64,000 nt of DNA from Reichenbachiella faecimaris (GTDB taxonomy: Bacteria > Bacteroidota > Bacteroidia > Cytophagales > Cyclobacteriaceae), in assembly GCF_900176375.1 (NCBI RefSeq), contig NZ_FWYF01000003.1, positions 248,001-312,000 of the forward strand. The letters run 5' to 3'. Shown piece by piece: positions 1-8,169 of the stretch. Under the pieces are notes generated by a model. It saw only the letters and a program-made list of their open reading frames with translations, had not been told where the DNA came from and made no database searches. How positions within the stretch are numbered: the first letter of the stretch is position 1; each line of letters begins with the position of its first letter. The translations under genes and the position numbers were made by a program.

Positions 1-942
1 TTCAAAATTCGTTTGACTCGTAAACACCCTGGCCTCATCCCAGTAGTCCTTGTCTATGAGCGATTGCAATAAATGAGCCCCTCCTTCTACAAAGACTGAC
101 TGGACACCCCGCTGTCTCAAATCAAGAAATACATCTTCAAGCAATCGCTCATCAGCTACCTTTACCCATTCCAGATTTTCTTCCTTTCCTTCCTTTTTAA
201 GGTTATAACAAATGGATGGAATTTCTTGATCAAAGAGATGAAGGTCGGAATTCAGCGACAGTCGTTTGTCAATAACAAGTCGAATAGGGTTGTTGCCCTG
301 CCAGTTTCTTACATTGAGTTTTGGATTGTCATACTTTGCAGTGTTGGTACCCACCCAAATGGCATCCTCCTCTGAGCGCCATTTGTGCACCATTTTTCTT
401 GATTGCTCACCACTGATCCATTTTGAATCATAGTTTTCTCTAGCGACAAAACCATCAGCAGTCTGAGCCCATTTTAATATTACGTAAGGTTTCTTTTTTT
501 CCACTCGTGTGAAAAACCGCTTATTAAGTTTTCTTCCTTGCTTGGAAAGCACGCCAACGTCCACTTCGATTCCCGCTTCTGTAAGTTTTTTAATGCCTCC
601 ACCATTCACTAATGGAAAACTATCTTGATTACAAATGACCACTCGTTTTAATTGATGTTTGATGAGCAAGTCAGCACAAGGTGGTGTCTTACCAAAATGG
701 GCACAAGGCTCTAGCGTTACGTAAGCTGTAGACTGCTTCAGAAGTTTTTTGTTTTTCACGCTTTTGATCGCATGGACTTCTGCGTGTGCTTCACCATATT
801 TTTCGTGCCACCCTTCACCAATGATTTTATTTTTATATACAATCACACACCCCACCATAGGATTGGGGCTAACTACCCCTAGTCCATTTGCTGCCAATTC
901 GAGTGCACGCTGCATGTATTTTTTGTCAATTGATTTATTCAT
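1..942 (-). CDS. ribD: Bifunctional riboflavin biosynthesis deaminase/reductase RibD, 3' end cut by window edge
   Basis: Reading leftward from ATG at 942 (a second in-frame ATG lies at 948), 314 codons run open to base 1, so the C-terminus is outside the window. The N-terminal deaminase domain shows the zinc site: HAE at residues 53-55 and the PCAHxGKTPPC signature with cysteines at about 80 and 89. The C-terminal part has the reductase hallmark VEGGAHLLQSL near residue 290. The protein should deaminate the GTP-derived pyrimidine and then reduce its ribosyl side chain, two steps in cytoplasmic riboflavin synthesis. It is divergent from prmC, with about 100 bp between the start codons. Confidence 0.93.
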   Translation of the reverse strand, partial: MNKSIDKKYMQRALELAANGLGVVSPNPMVGCVIVYKNKIIGEGWHEKYGEAHAEVHAIKSVKNKKLLKQSTAYVTLEPCAHFGKTPPCADLLIKHQLKRVVICNQDSFPLVNGGGIKKLTEAGIEVDVGVLSKQGRKLNKRFFTRVEKKKPYVILKWAQTADGFVARENYDSKWISGEQSRKMVHKWRSEEDAIWVGTNTAKYDNPKLNVRNWQGNNPIRLVIDKRLSLNSDLHLFDQEIPSICYNLKKEGKEENLEWVKVADERLLEDVFLDLRQRGVQSVFVEGGAHLLQSLIDKDYWDEARVFTSQTNFE

Positions 943-1042
943 TGTCATTCAATTCTAAGGCTAGAATAGTCCATAATTGGTTGCTTTTCTTTTCTCGTTT
1001 TCGGGTGCTATCAAATTTACACTGTTTAATTATTTTTGTGTC

Positions 1043-1897
1043 ATGGAGGAATATTTTCCTAGGAACACTTTTCAAGATACTGTAGCATTACTCAATCCAG
1101 AATTGGGCCTCCAGGAAGGGCAGGCTTTGTCTTATATTGTGCTTGATAAAATCTTTAGGATTTCAAAAACTGATATTATTGTCAATCGGCAATTTTTCCC
1201 GGACAGTCTACAGAAGAAGAAGTACAATCTTTTGGTAAAGCGTCTGCTGGACAATGAACCCATTCAATATATTTTTAAAGAGGCTGAATTTTATGGTTAC
1301 CGTTTTTATGTTGATAAAAACGTTTTAATCCCTAGGCAGGAAACGGAGTTGCTCATTCAAATTATTTCCAATTTCAGAAAATGGGAAAAGCCCAAAATGG
1401 CTGATATTGGGACGGGTTCTGGGTGTATTGCTTGTTCGCTTGCCCTGACTATCAATGATTCGCAATTAGTGGGTTATGACGTCAGTCATGAGGCGCTAAA
1501 GATTGCCCAATACAATGCGGCTCGGCTAGGTGCGAATGCAGTATTTTCCCCTCTGGATATATTGAAGCATGAAATTCCTCATAAAGAGCTGGATTTGATT
1601 GTCAGCAACCCTCCCTATGTCATGGATCAGGAGAAACAACTAATGAAAAAAAATGTACTGGAGTTTGAGCCTTCTTTGGCTTTGTTTGTACCAGATAATG
1701 ATCCATTGATCTTTTATAAAACCATTATGCAGAAAGCAAAGGATGCCTTGAAAAAGGGAGGTGTATTGTTTTTTGAAATTAATGAACAATTTGGAAAGCA
1801 AACCTTACTGCTTTTCCAGCACTACGGATATAGCGAACCGAAAATTTATAAGGATCTGAATGACAAGCAACGTTTTGCTTCAGCTATTTTAGAATAG
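1043..1897 (+). CDS. prmC: Peptide chain release factor N5-glutamine methyltransferase PrmC
   Basis: This 284-residue SAM-dependent methyltransferase should methylate the glutamine of the GGQ motif in release factors RF1 and RF2. The N-terminal helical domain precedes an IPRQETE stretch (about residue 97), the SAM-binding loop DIGTGSGCIACSLA, and the catalytic NPPY at residues 189-192. The frame is open 22 codons further upstream, but that part does not resemble the family, so I start at the ATG at 1043. Length is normal for PrmC/HemK. Its last 9 bases overlap the end of the convergent acyltransferase gene. Confidence 0.93.
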   Translation: MEEYFPRNTFQDTVALLNPELGLQEGQALSYIVLDKIFRISKTDIIVNRQFFPDSLQKKKYNLLVKRLLDNEPIQYIFKEAEFYGYRFYVDKNVLIPRQETELLIQIISNFRKWEKPKMADIGTGSGCIACSLALTINDSQLVGYDVSHEALKIAQYNAARLGANAVFSPLDILKHEIPHKELDLIVSNPPYVMDQEKQLMKKNVLEFEPSLALFVPDNDPLIFYKTIMQKAKDALKKGGVLFFEINEQFGKQTLLLFQHYGYSEPKIYKDLNDKQRFASAILE

Positions 1898-3121
1898 CTC
1901 AGCTCTGATTTGAGCGATCTCATCAACAAAAGCATTATACTTGGATTGAAGGATTTCATCAGATGCAAGTAATTGCGTCAGTCGGAATCTTTTCCACTTT
2001 CTAATAAAACCATTGAGAGAGATCAAGGTAACAAAAGAAAAAGCCACACCTATGATCCCTAAATACCATTGACCAGTATATTCACTGGCCCAACTGGCTA
2101 AATGCCACCACCAAATGCCAAATCCTAATAGAGAGAACCCAAATTTCAGTGAGGCCACAAATTCGATTTCTTTGACTTTTAATTTTATAAACAGATAGAC
2201 AGGAAGCAAAACGGGAAGGTTAATAAGCAAACCAATTAGCGCAAATGGAGCAAGAGCAAATAATGTGAACGCATGACGTGTGCTCATAGGCCTGAAAGGA
2301 AAGGAAAGGCCTGCCGATTCTAATGCTGTTTTTTGTTCCTCAATGGCTTTGACTTCAGCTGATCTACCCTCTAATTTTTTAGCGGCAGCATTAATTTTTT
2401 CATAATCTACCAATTGATGAGCATCTTGGTCATGAAAGAAAATGGCATCCAATCCAAGATATTCTTTTCTATCCAATGAGACATGCACCTTGCTCATCGC
2501 CTCAGTAATTTGGGCAGTTAATTGGTTGTAATTTTTTGCGTTTTCCTCCTGTTGTTTCACTACAATGGGTTTCCCGAAAACGATGTGAACTGTAGATCTA
2601 AATCCAGTATGATCAGAATAGTTAACACCCACTGGAACCACTGAAAGCTCTTTTGTGCCTCCCTCAAAATTGACAGCGCCAAGCGCTATTCTGGTAATAC
2701 CTTTTTTCAGCACTCTGCGATGTCTTCTAATGTTGTGCTCTCCTTCTGGGAATAGCATGACCGCATATTTTTTTGCCAAAGCTTCGAAGCACGCTCTAAA
2801 AATCTGCTTGTTGGCTTCTAGGGGATTTACGCCATCCTGCGCGCGATAAACTGGCATTAGATTGAGTGAATTGAAAAAGGCCTTTGCCATTGGGTTTTTG
2901 AATACACCTGCACGAACCAGATAATGATCAAAGCACGTATTGCTTGTTGTAATTAGTAGAGCATCTATAAACGCATTTTCATGGTTGGATCCAAAGATGA
3001 TTGGCGTTTTTTTAGGAATGTTTTCCAGGCCTGTTACCTTTATTTTGCTGTAATAGAGGCGCAGGCCTATCCTTACAATAGTCCAAAAAGAATAATACCA
3101 GAGATACTTAATTACAATCAT
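1889..3121 (-). CDS. PlsC-type glycerolipid acyltransferase with C-terminal membrane segments
   Basis: 410 residues. The acyltransferase core carries an HX5D form of the catalytic motif (NHENAFIDALL, about residues 46-56) and the second block FPEGEHNIRR with a following KKGI. The HX5D spacing is seen in GPAT/DHAPAT-like members of this superfamily, as against HX4D in classical PlsC. After a linker of about 80 residues, hydrophobic segments from about residue 280 to 375 suggest two to four membrane passes. It probably transfers acyl chains to a glycerol-phosphate or lysophospholipid at the inner membrane; the exact acceptor cannot be read. The ATG directly follows the rluD stop, so the two are probably cotranscribed. 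Confidence 0.8.
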   Translation of the reverse strand: MIVIKYLWYYSFWTIVRIGLRLYYSKIKVTGLENIPKKTPIIFGSNHENAFIDALLITTSNTCFDHYLVRAGVFKNPMAKAFFNSLNLMPVYRAQDGVNPLEANKQIFRACFEALAKKYAVMLFPEGEHNIRRHRRVLKKGITRIALGAVNFEGGTKELSVVPVGVNYSDHTGFRSTVHIVFGKPIVVKQQEENAKNYNQLTAQITEAMSKVHVSLDRKEYLGLDAIFFHDQDAHQLVDYEKINAAAKKLEGRSAEVKAIEEQKTALESAGLSFPFRPMSTRHAFTLFALAPFALIGLLINLPVLLPVYLFIKLKVKEIEFVASLKFGFSLLGFGIWWWHLASWASEYTGQWYLGIIGVAFSFVTLISLNGFIRKWKRFRLTQLLASDEILQSKYNAFVDEIAQIRAELF

Positions 3122-4141
3122 TTAATCTATGTGATTGACATAGTGCTCCCACTTCTCGATCACGTCTTGAAGATCTTGGGGCAACTCAGAGTCGAATTGA
3201 ACAAATTTATTTGTGGTAGGATGGATGAATCCCAAAGACTTGGCATGAAGGGCTTGTCTGGGGATAATCTTAAAACAGTTTTCAACAAACTGCTTATATT
3301 TTGTAAATGTGGTGCCTTTGAGGATTTTATCGCCGCCATAGGTCACATCGTTGAATAAGGGATGGCCAATGTGCTTCATATGCGCTCGAATCTGATGGGT
3401 TCGTCCAGTTTCCAGATTACACTTGATCAAAGAAACATAACGTAATCTTTTGATCACCTTAAAATGAGTAATTGCTTTTCGCCCATGATCATTTTCGGGG
3501 AAGGCTGCCGTCACTCTGCGATCTTTTAGGCTTCGACCCAGATTTACATCTATCGTGCCTTTATCTTCCTCTGGCTCTCCCCACACTAGCGCGTAGTAGG
3601 TTCTTTCAATGCTATGATCAAAAAACTGCTTAGCGAGACTGGACATGGCTTTTTCACTTTTAGCAATAACCAATAACCCAGAAGTGTCTTTGTCTATGCG
3701 ATGAACCAATCCTGGTCGCCCATCATTGTTAGGCATGGTAGGGAGATTGTTGAAATGAAAAGTCAAAGCATTGACCAAAGTCCCAGACCAATTCTGATAA
3801 GCAGGATGCACTACCATACCTGGTTCTTTGTTTACAACAAGCAAATCATCATCTTCAAATATGATATTTATCTCTATATCTTCAGGGACTATATCCGTAT
3901 CTTTGGGAGGCTCTGGCAGCTCTACGACGATTATATCTCCAGGGTGAACCTTGTAATTAGGCTTTATTTCCTGATCGTTGACCTTGATGAAACCATCCTT
4001 GATTCCTGCTTGCAGTTTGTTTCGGGTCACATTGGGCAGGCGATCCATTAGGAACTTGTCCAACCGCAAAATTTCCTGGCCAGGATCAGCCACAATTTTG
4101 TGGTGTTCGTATAATTCTTCTTCCAATGATTCCTCTTGCAT
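3122..4141 (-). CDS. rluD: RluD-family 23S rRNA pseudouridine synthase
   Basis: 339 residues from ATG at 4141. An N-terminal S4 RNA-binding domain (about residues 25-85) is followed by the RsuA/RluA catalytic domain with the signature GRPGLVHRIDKDTSGLLV, whose catalytic aspartate is D150. A typical GRTHQIRAH block follows. RluD modifies helix 69 of 23S rRNA; related RluA/RluC enzymes have other targets, so the position modified is an inference. A TTG at 4150 would extend the protein by three residues but lies inside a promoter-like element, which favours the ATG. The acyltransferase gene follows with no gap. Confidence 0.85.
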   Translation of the reverse strand: MQEESLEEELYEHHKIVADPGQEILRLDKFLMDRLPNVTRNKLQAGIKDGFIKVNDQEIKPNYKVHPGDIIVVELPEPPKDTDIVPEDIEINIIFEDDDLLVVNKEPGMVVHPAYQNWSGTLVNALTFHFNNLPTMPNNDGRPGLVHRIDKDTSGLLVIAKSEKAMSSLAKQFFDHSIERTYYALVWGEPEEDKGTIDVNLGRSLKDRRVTAAFPENDHGRKAITHFKVIKRLRYVSLIKCNLETGRTHQIRAHMKHIGHPLFNDVTYGGDKILKGTTFTKYKQFVENCFKIIPRQALHAKSLGFIHPTTNKFVQFDSELPQDLQDVIEKWEHYVNHID

Positions 4142-4147
4142 AGTCGG

Positions 4148-4155
4148 CAAAGGTA
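4148..4155 (-). promoter_or_regulatory. Candidate -7 promoter element for rluD
   Basis: On the minus strand this reads TACCTTTG, matching the Bacteroidota -7 consensus TAnnTTTG. No clear TTTG is seen 19 bases upstream, so support is partial. If used, transcription would start within a few bases of the ATG at 4141, giving an almost leaderless message. Confidence 0.35.
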
Positions 4156-4222
4156 AGTATTAGTTTTAGAAATTTTGATTATCTTAAAGCAGCAAAGGCA
4201 GCAATTAATAAACGTGACTCAA

Positions 4223-4762
4223 ATGACAAATCAATCGGATTTCGCCAAACTATTGGTAAAGACAGTTTTCTCATTCATGACCTGTGATGGGCATATTTCC
4301 CCAAAAGAAATTGCTTTTCTAAAGCAGTTGGCTAAGGAAAAAGTAGACCTTTCTGGGGTAGATATAGATGCAGAACTGAAATTACTGATTGAGCTTATTA
4401 ACTTAAAGGGGTTAGATTTTTTTGATGATTATTTCAAAAAACTAAATAACGCTACGCTTACGGAAGAGCAAGAAATGCTTTTGTTGGAATCTGCGATTCA
4501 GACGATTACTGCAGATGATAAAGTAAAAAGGGAAGAAATCAATTTTCTCAAGATCCTACGGACTGCACTTAAATCTCCCGACCAAAAGATTTTGGAAAAA
4601 TTTCCTAAAATCGGAAAAAATTTCATTCACAAGGATGCTTTTACAGATATCTATATCAAAGAGTTGTATAGCAACTATTTCAAGGAAAACAAGCTTCCCA
4701 TGTTTGACTTATCTCAAGTAAAGGATATTTCTGACTCTGTGGATTTCGGGACGGGTTCTTGA
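4223..4762 (+). CDS. TerB-like domain protein, first of two flanking a kinase/regulator pair
   Basis: 179 residues from ATG at 4223; an upstream in-frame TTG at 4175 is less likely. The all-helical protein has two TerB-type repeats: FMTCDGHISPKEIAFLKQLA (about residues 18-37) and a second centred on ITADDKVKREEINFLKIL. TerB-like folds have paired acidic loops that can bind metal, and they are often added to signalling proteins. There are no other ter genes nearby, so a tellurite role is not supported. No signal peptide or membrane segment is seen. A longer paralogue lies at 6186-7112, and a histidine kinase starts 25 bp downstream. Function unknown; a partner in that signalling pathway is my inference. 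Confidence 0.75.
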   Translation: MTNQSDFAKLLVKTVFSFMTCDGHISPKEIAFLKQLAKEKVDLSGVDIDAELKLLIELINLKGLDFFDDYFKKLNNATLTEEQEMLLLESAIQTITADDKVKREEINFLKILRTALKSPDQKILEKFPKIGKNFIHKDAFTDIYIKELYSNYFKENKLPMFDLSQVKDISDSVDFGTGS

Positions 4763-4787
4763 GATTAGAAGTTGGCCTAGAAAGATC

Positions 4788-5732
4788 ATGCAAAAGAAAG
4801 CGCTTACGGTTCGTGCCAAATACACTCTGGGTGGAGTCATTTTTGGTCTGAGCTTTCCAGTCTTTTCTCAATTGATGGATTGCTGGCTGAATGGTATGGA
4901 CTTTTCTTTAAAGAGCATTCTAATCATTCATCAAAATAATGTGATTCACTATGTAGTGGACACGGCACCTCTGGTGCTAGGTATGGCTGGGTTTCTTTTG
5001 GGAGTTACGCACCAAAAAAAGAATGATATCAATCAGCGACTTAGCGGAATCAATGAATCTCTGGATACACTTACTTACAAAATCACGCATGACCTCAGAG
5101 GGCCAGCACTGAATATTAAAAATCTCTCGGAAATATTGAAGACCTCTTCAATTCCCGAGTCGAAGAAAAGAGAGGTTATAGATAAAGTGCATGAGTCTGT
5201 AGATACCTGGCTACAGACCTTTGAGGATTTTATGTCTTTGCTGAAGCATGAAAAGTCTGGTGATTTGGAAAAAAAGGAGTGTTCATTGGAGGAAGCCATT
5301 GAAAACCTTAAACAGGTTTTGGCGCATGATATTGAAGAATCAGGTGTAAAAATCAATACAGATTTTACCGAAATCTCATCTGTGTATGCCTCTGAAGTTT
5401 ATCTGAATAGCATTCTCAAAAATTTGATTACCAATGCTATAAAATATGCTCATCCTGATCGTCAGCCAGAAATAAATATCAAAGCAGTACCCAAAGGGAG
5501 TCAGGTGCAGTTGGTCTTTTCAGACAATGGATCAGGGATTGATTTGGCCACCTATGGAGACAAGCTTTTTACCTTATTTGAGAGATTCAGCAGCAATTCA
5601 AGAATTCCAGGATCGGGCATTGGGCTTTATCTGGTGAAAGAGCAAATAGAAAAAAATAATGGAACCATAGAGGTTCAAAGTATTCCAAACGAAGGCACTA
5701 TATTTACTATCCACTTACCTATTACAGCTTAA
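4788..5732 (+). CDS. Membrane-bound sensor histidine kinase
   Basis: 314 residues. Two hydrophobic segments (about 13-33 and 58-75) enclose a short loop of some 25 residues, so there is little room for a periplasmic ligand domain. The kinase core follows: H-box ITHDLRGPALNIKNL with phospho-accepting H101, N-box LITNAIKYAHPD, G1 box DNGSGID and G2 region GSGIGLYLVKEQ. It should autophosphorylate and pass the phosphate to the receiver protein encoded 6 bp downstream. The small sensing part suggests that the signal is membrane-derived or comes from a protein partner, possibly the adjacent TerB-like proteins (inference). Confidence 0.88.
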   Translation: MQKKALTVRAKYTLGGVIFGLSFPVFSQLMDCWLNGMDFSLKSILIIHQNNVIHYVVDTAPLVLGMAGFLLGVTHQKKNDINQRLSGINESLDTLTYKITHDLRGPALNIKNLSEILKTSSIPESKKREVIDKVHESVDTWLQTFEDFMSLLKHEKSGDLEKKECSLEEAIENLKQVLAHDIEESGVKINTDFTEISSVYASEVYLNSILKNLITNAIKYAHPDRQPEINIKAVPKGSQVQLVFSDNGSGIDLATYGDKLFTLFERFSSNSRIPGSGIGLYLVKEQIEKNNGTIEVQSIPNEGTIFTIHLPITA

Positions 5733-5738
5733 TAAATA

Positions 5739-6185
5739 ATGATTGACATCAATATAATATCGAATATCCTTTTAGTAGACGATGATCAAACGTCTCTATT
5801 TCTACAGCAACATTTGTTGACAGATGTGTGTAAATATAGTGGCCAGATTCATGAATGCCATAACGGGAAAATGGCATTGGATTATATCGAAAATAAGGGT
5901 GAGTTTGCATCAAATGGAAAAACCTACCCTAAGCCTGAGTTGATCCTGTTGGATATTAATATGCCTGTGATGAATGGTTTTGAGTTTTTGGATGCTTATA
6001 AGCTATTGCCAGTAGAATTGCGTGGAGGTATAGTGATCTCTATGCTGACCAGTTCATTGAATAAATTGGACAAGGACAAAGCAGAAAAGTATCAGGATGT
6101 GTCAGATTTTATTACAAAACCAATCACTAAAGAACAACTTTTGACTATCGTAGAAAAGCACTTTGGGGAACGAATGAAATCTTGA
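5739..6185 (+). CDS. Single-domain response regulator
   Basis: 148 residues forming one receiver domain and nothing else: acidic triad DDD at 14-16, phospho-acceptor D72 in LILLDINMPVMNG, the switch Thr/Ser in MLTSS, and Lys in the TKPIT motif. The 25-residue insertion before D72 resembles the Rcp1 type of stand-alone receiver. With no output domain, it must act through protein-protein contact or as a phosphorelay intermediate. It follows the kinase by 6 bp, and its stop abuts the stop of the convergent TerB-like gene with no intervening base. Confidence 0.9.
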   Translation: MIDINIISNILLVDDDQTSLFLQQHLLTDVCKYSGQIHECHNGKMALDYIENKGEFASNGKTYPKPELILLDINMPVMNGFEFLDAYKLLPVELRGGIVISMLTSSLNKLDKDKAEKYQDVSDFITKPITKEQLLTIVEKHFGERMKS

Positions 6186-7112
6186 CTACTGCTTATATTT
6201 TTCTGGATCTACGTATTCTGTTCTTTTTTGCTCAGATAGTTTTTCGAAAGTAGGTATATCAACCTTTTCGAAATAATCATCAAAAAGTTGACCTAAATAT
6301 TCGTGGCTAAAGATGTCACTCTCTAAGAACTGATCAGGCAGATTGGGGTTTAAATCTGTAATCTGTTTGTCAGTCACACTTAATAAAGAACGAAAAATTC
6401 TAAAAAATCTCACCTCATTATAATCTACTTTGCCATCAGCATAGAGTGTCTTGATGGCCATTTCAATAAGCTTGAGTTCCTGTTCTTGCTTGAGTTGCGC
6501 ATTTTTGAGCATTTTGAAATAGTCTTTGAGAAAACCCATGCCCAACGAATTGATGACTTCAATCAGGAAGTCTAATTCCGTATCAATATCAATTTCGCCA
6601 AAAGCTTTGTCTTCTTCCGCCATTTTTCTAATAAGCGCCACTTCGTTAGGAGCGATGTGGCCGTCACAGGTCATGAAGGAAAAAGCGGTCTTCAGCAAGA
6701 TTTTATTGAAGTCGTAGATATTGTTTTGGCTGTCGCGCAAGGATTGATTACTCACCCAATCACCTATGCCTTTGATGTTATCCTCTATTCTTTTTTGAAT
6801 TTGGGAATCTATAGAGATTTCTTTGGCGCTATTTAGTATTTCAAGAGAACTGGCTTCTGAGAAGTCAGAGTTATCTTTCATAGCCTTGAAATAGTCGATG
6901 CCACATTGCAGTATTTCGGTTGCCAATAGATCAGCTATTGATTGATAGCGCACATCGTCTGATCCTATTTTTTCTTTAAGCTCATCAAGTTCTTTTTTGG
7001 TTTTGAATAATAGCTCAGTACCTAATTCGTAAGCGTTTAATCTATTATTTCTGCGCTCACTTTTGGTGTGCTCAATATGTGAGGTTATTGATCGAGTCAG
7101 ATTTTCTGCCAT
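6186..7112 (-). CDS. TerB-like domain protein with N-terminal helical extension
   Basis: 308 residues. The C-terminal half is clearly paralogous to the protein at 4223-4762: FMTCDGHIAPNEVALIRKMA matches its first repeat, and TLYADGKVDYNEVRFFRIF its second. The first 125 residues or so are predicted helical and charged, without a recognised domain. No signal peptide or membrane segment is visible. It is convergent with the kinase/receiver pair and has its own promoter region, shared with the divergent gene at 7264. A role with the kinase/receiver pair is inferred from position and paralogy only. Confidence 0.72.
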   Translation of the reverse strand: MAENLTRSITSHIEHTKSERRNNRLNAYELGTELLFKTKKELDELKEKIGSDDVRYQSIADLLATEILQCGIDYFKAMKDNSDFSEASSLEILNSAKEISIDSQIQKRIEDNIKGIGDWVSNQSLRDSQNNIYDFNKILLKTAFSFMTCDGHIAPNEVALIRKMAEEDKAFGEIDIDTELDFLIEVINSLGMGFLKDYFKMLKNAQLKQEQELKLIEMAIKTLYADGKVDYNEVRFFRIFRSLLSVTDKQITDLNPNLPDQFLESDIFSHEYLGQLFDDYFEKVDIPTFEKLSEQKRTEYVDPEKYKQ

Positions 7113-7251
7113 TTTGGAAATTCAATGCGTATAAAAAACTAAACCTTTCTGGACTATTTTGGGCCAGAGCCAAGTGTTTGATTAGATGCTACAAATTAAT
7201 AAAAAATATCATCCCTTGTTTAATTAGAGTCATTCTTTCCTCAAGGCATGT

Positions 7252-7259
7252 TAGATTTG
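7252..7259 (+). promoter_or_regulatory. Candidate -7 promoter element for the PLP enzyme/cyclase pair
   Basis: The sequence TAGATTTG fits the Bacteroidota TAnnTTTG element and ends only 4 bases before the ATG at 7264. If real, the transcript would be almost leaderless. No good TTTG is seen at the expected upstream spacing. Confidence 0.3.
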
Positions 7260-7263
7260 ATAC

Positions 7264-8169
7264 ATGTTTGAATTGGAAAAGCCAACCCCTTTGCAGCAGA
7301 TATACGCTCCATTGTTTTTGGAAAAAGGTGTAGAGGTATTCCTAAAAAGAGAGGATTTGATTGATGTGGATATTTCTGGCAACAAATGGAGGAAACTGAA
7401 GTACAATCTGATCCAAGCCAGCGAGCTGGGCTTTCAAAAGATCCTAACTTTTGGAGGGGCTTACTCCAATCATATTGCGGCAACTGCAGCAGCATGCAAA
7501 AGGTTTGGTTTTGAATCCGTGGGAATTATAAGAGGAGAGGAATTGAATGCCAACTCTAACCCGACCTTGCGACAAGCCACTGAATATGGGATGAATTTAA
7601 AATTCATCACTAGAAGTGACTATCAGCATAGAGATGATAAAGTTTGGATTAATGACCTCAGTGAAAAGTATCAGGCATTTGTTGTTCCTGAAGGTGGATC
7701 TAATGAAGCCGCACTCAAAGGAGTGAAGGAGTTAGTGGATGAAATTGACATAAATTTCGATTACATTCTATGCCCGATTGGGACAGGAGGTACATTGGCA
7801 GGGATTATTCAAGGTTTGGTTGCTAAGCAAAAAGCGTTGGGAATTAGTTGCTTGAAAGGAGAGGGTTATCTAGAGCAGATGGTTCAGGGCCTGACAAAAA
7901 AAACTGAATCTTGGGCACTTATTCACAATTATCACTTTGGGGGTTATGCCAGGTTTGATAGTCATTTGATCGGATTTATCAATCAATTTTATGAAGCACA
8001 TGGCATTCCTCTTGATCCTATTTACACTGGTAAAATGATGTATGGATTCTTTGATTTATTGAAAAAGGGTAAATTTCCTGACGGAAGTCGAGTCATTTGC
8101 GTACATACGGGAGGACTTCAGGGTATTGCTGGTTTCAATGCTCAACACAACGATTTGCTCAAAACATGA
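7264..8169 (+). CDS. PLP-dependent ACC deaminase / D-cysteine desulfhydrase family protein
   Basis: 301 residues, a fold-type II PLP enzyme. LKREDL is followed by SGNKWRKLKYNL, where the lysine of GNK (K41) should bind PLP, then FGGAYSNHIAATAAACKRFG binding the substrate and cofactor phosphate, and a glycine-rich CPIGTGGTLAGI loop. Family members open the ring of 1-aminocyclopropane-1-carboxylate or release sulfide from D-cysteine; in bacteria of this type the second is the likelier activity, but the motifs visible here do not decide it. The stop overlaps the start of the cyclase gene as ATGA, so the two products are made together. Confidence 0.8.
   Translation: MFELEKPTPLQQIYAPLFLEKGVEVFLKREDLIDVDISGNKWRKLKYNLIQASELGFQKILTFGGAYSNHIAATAAACKRFGFESVGIIRGEELNANSNPTLRQATEYGMNLKFITRSDYQHRDDKVWINDLSEKYQAFVVPEGGSNEAALKGVKELVDEIDINFDYILCPIGTGGTLAGIIQGLVAKQKALGISCLKGEGYLEQMVQGLTKKTESWALIHNYHFGGYARFDSHLIGFINQFYEAHGIPLDPIYTGKMMYGFFDLLKKGKFPDGSRVICVHTGGLQGIAGFNAQHNDLLKT

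Noticed and set aside
4223-7112. Tellurite resistance function for the TerB-like genes
   Set aside because: No terA, terC, terD, terE or terZ genes are present; TerB-like domains are widespread in unrelated proteins.
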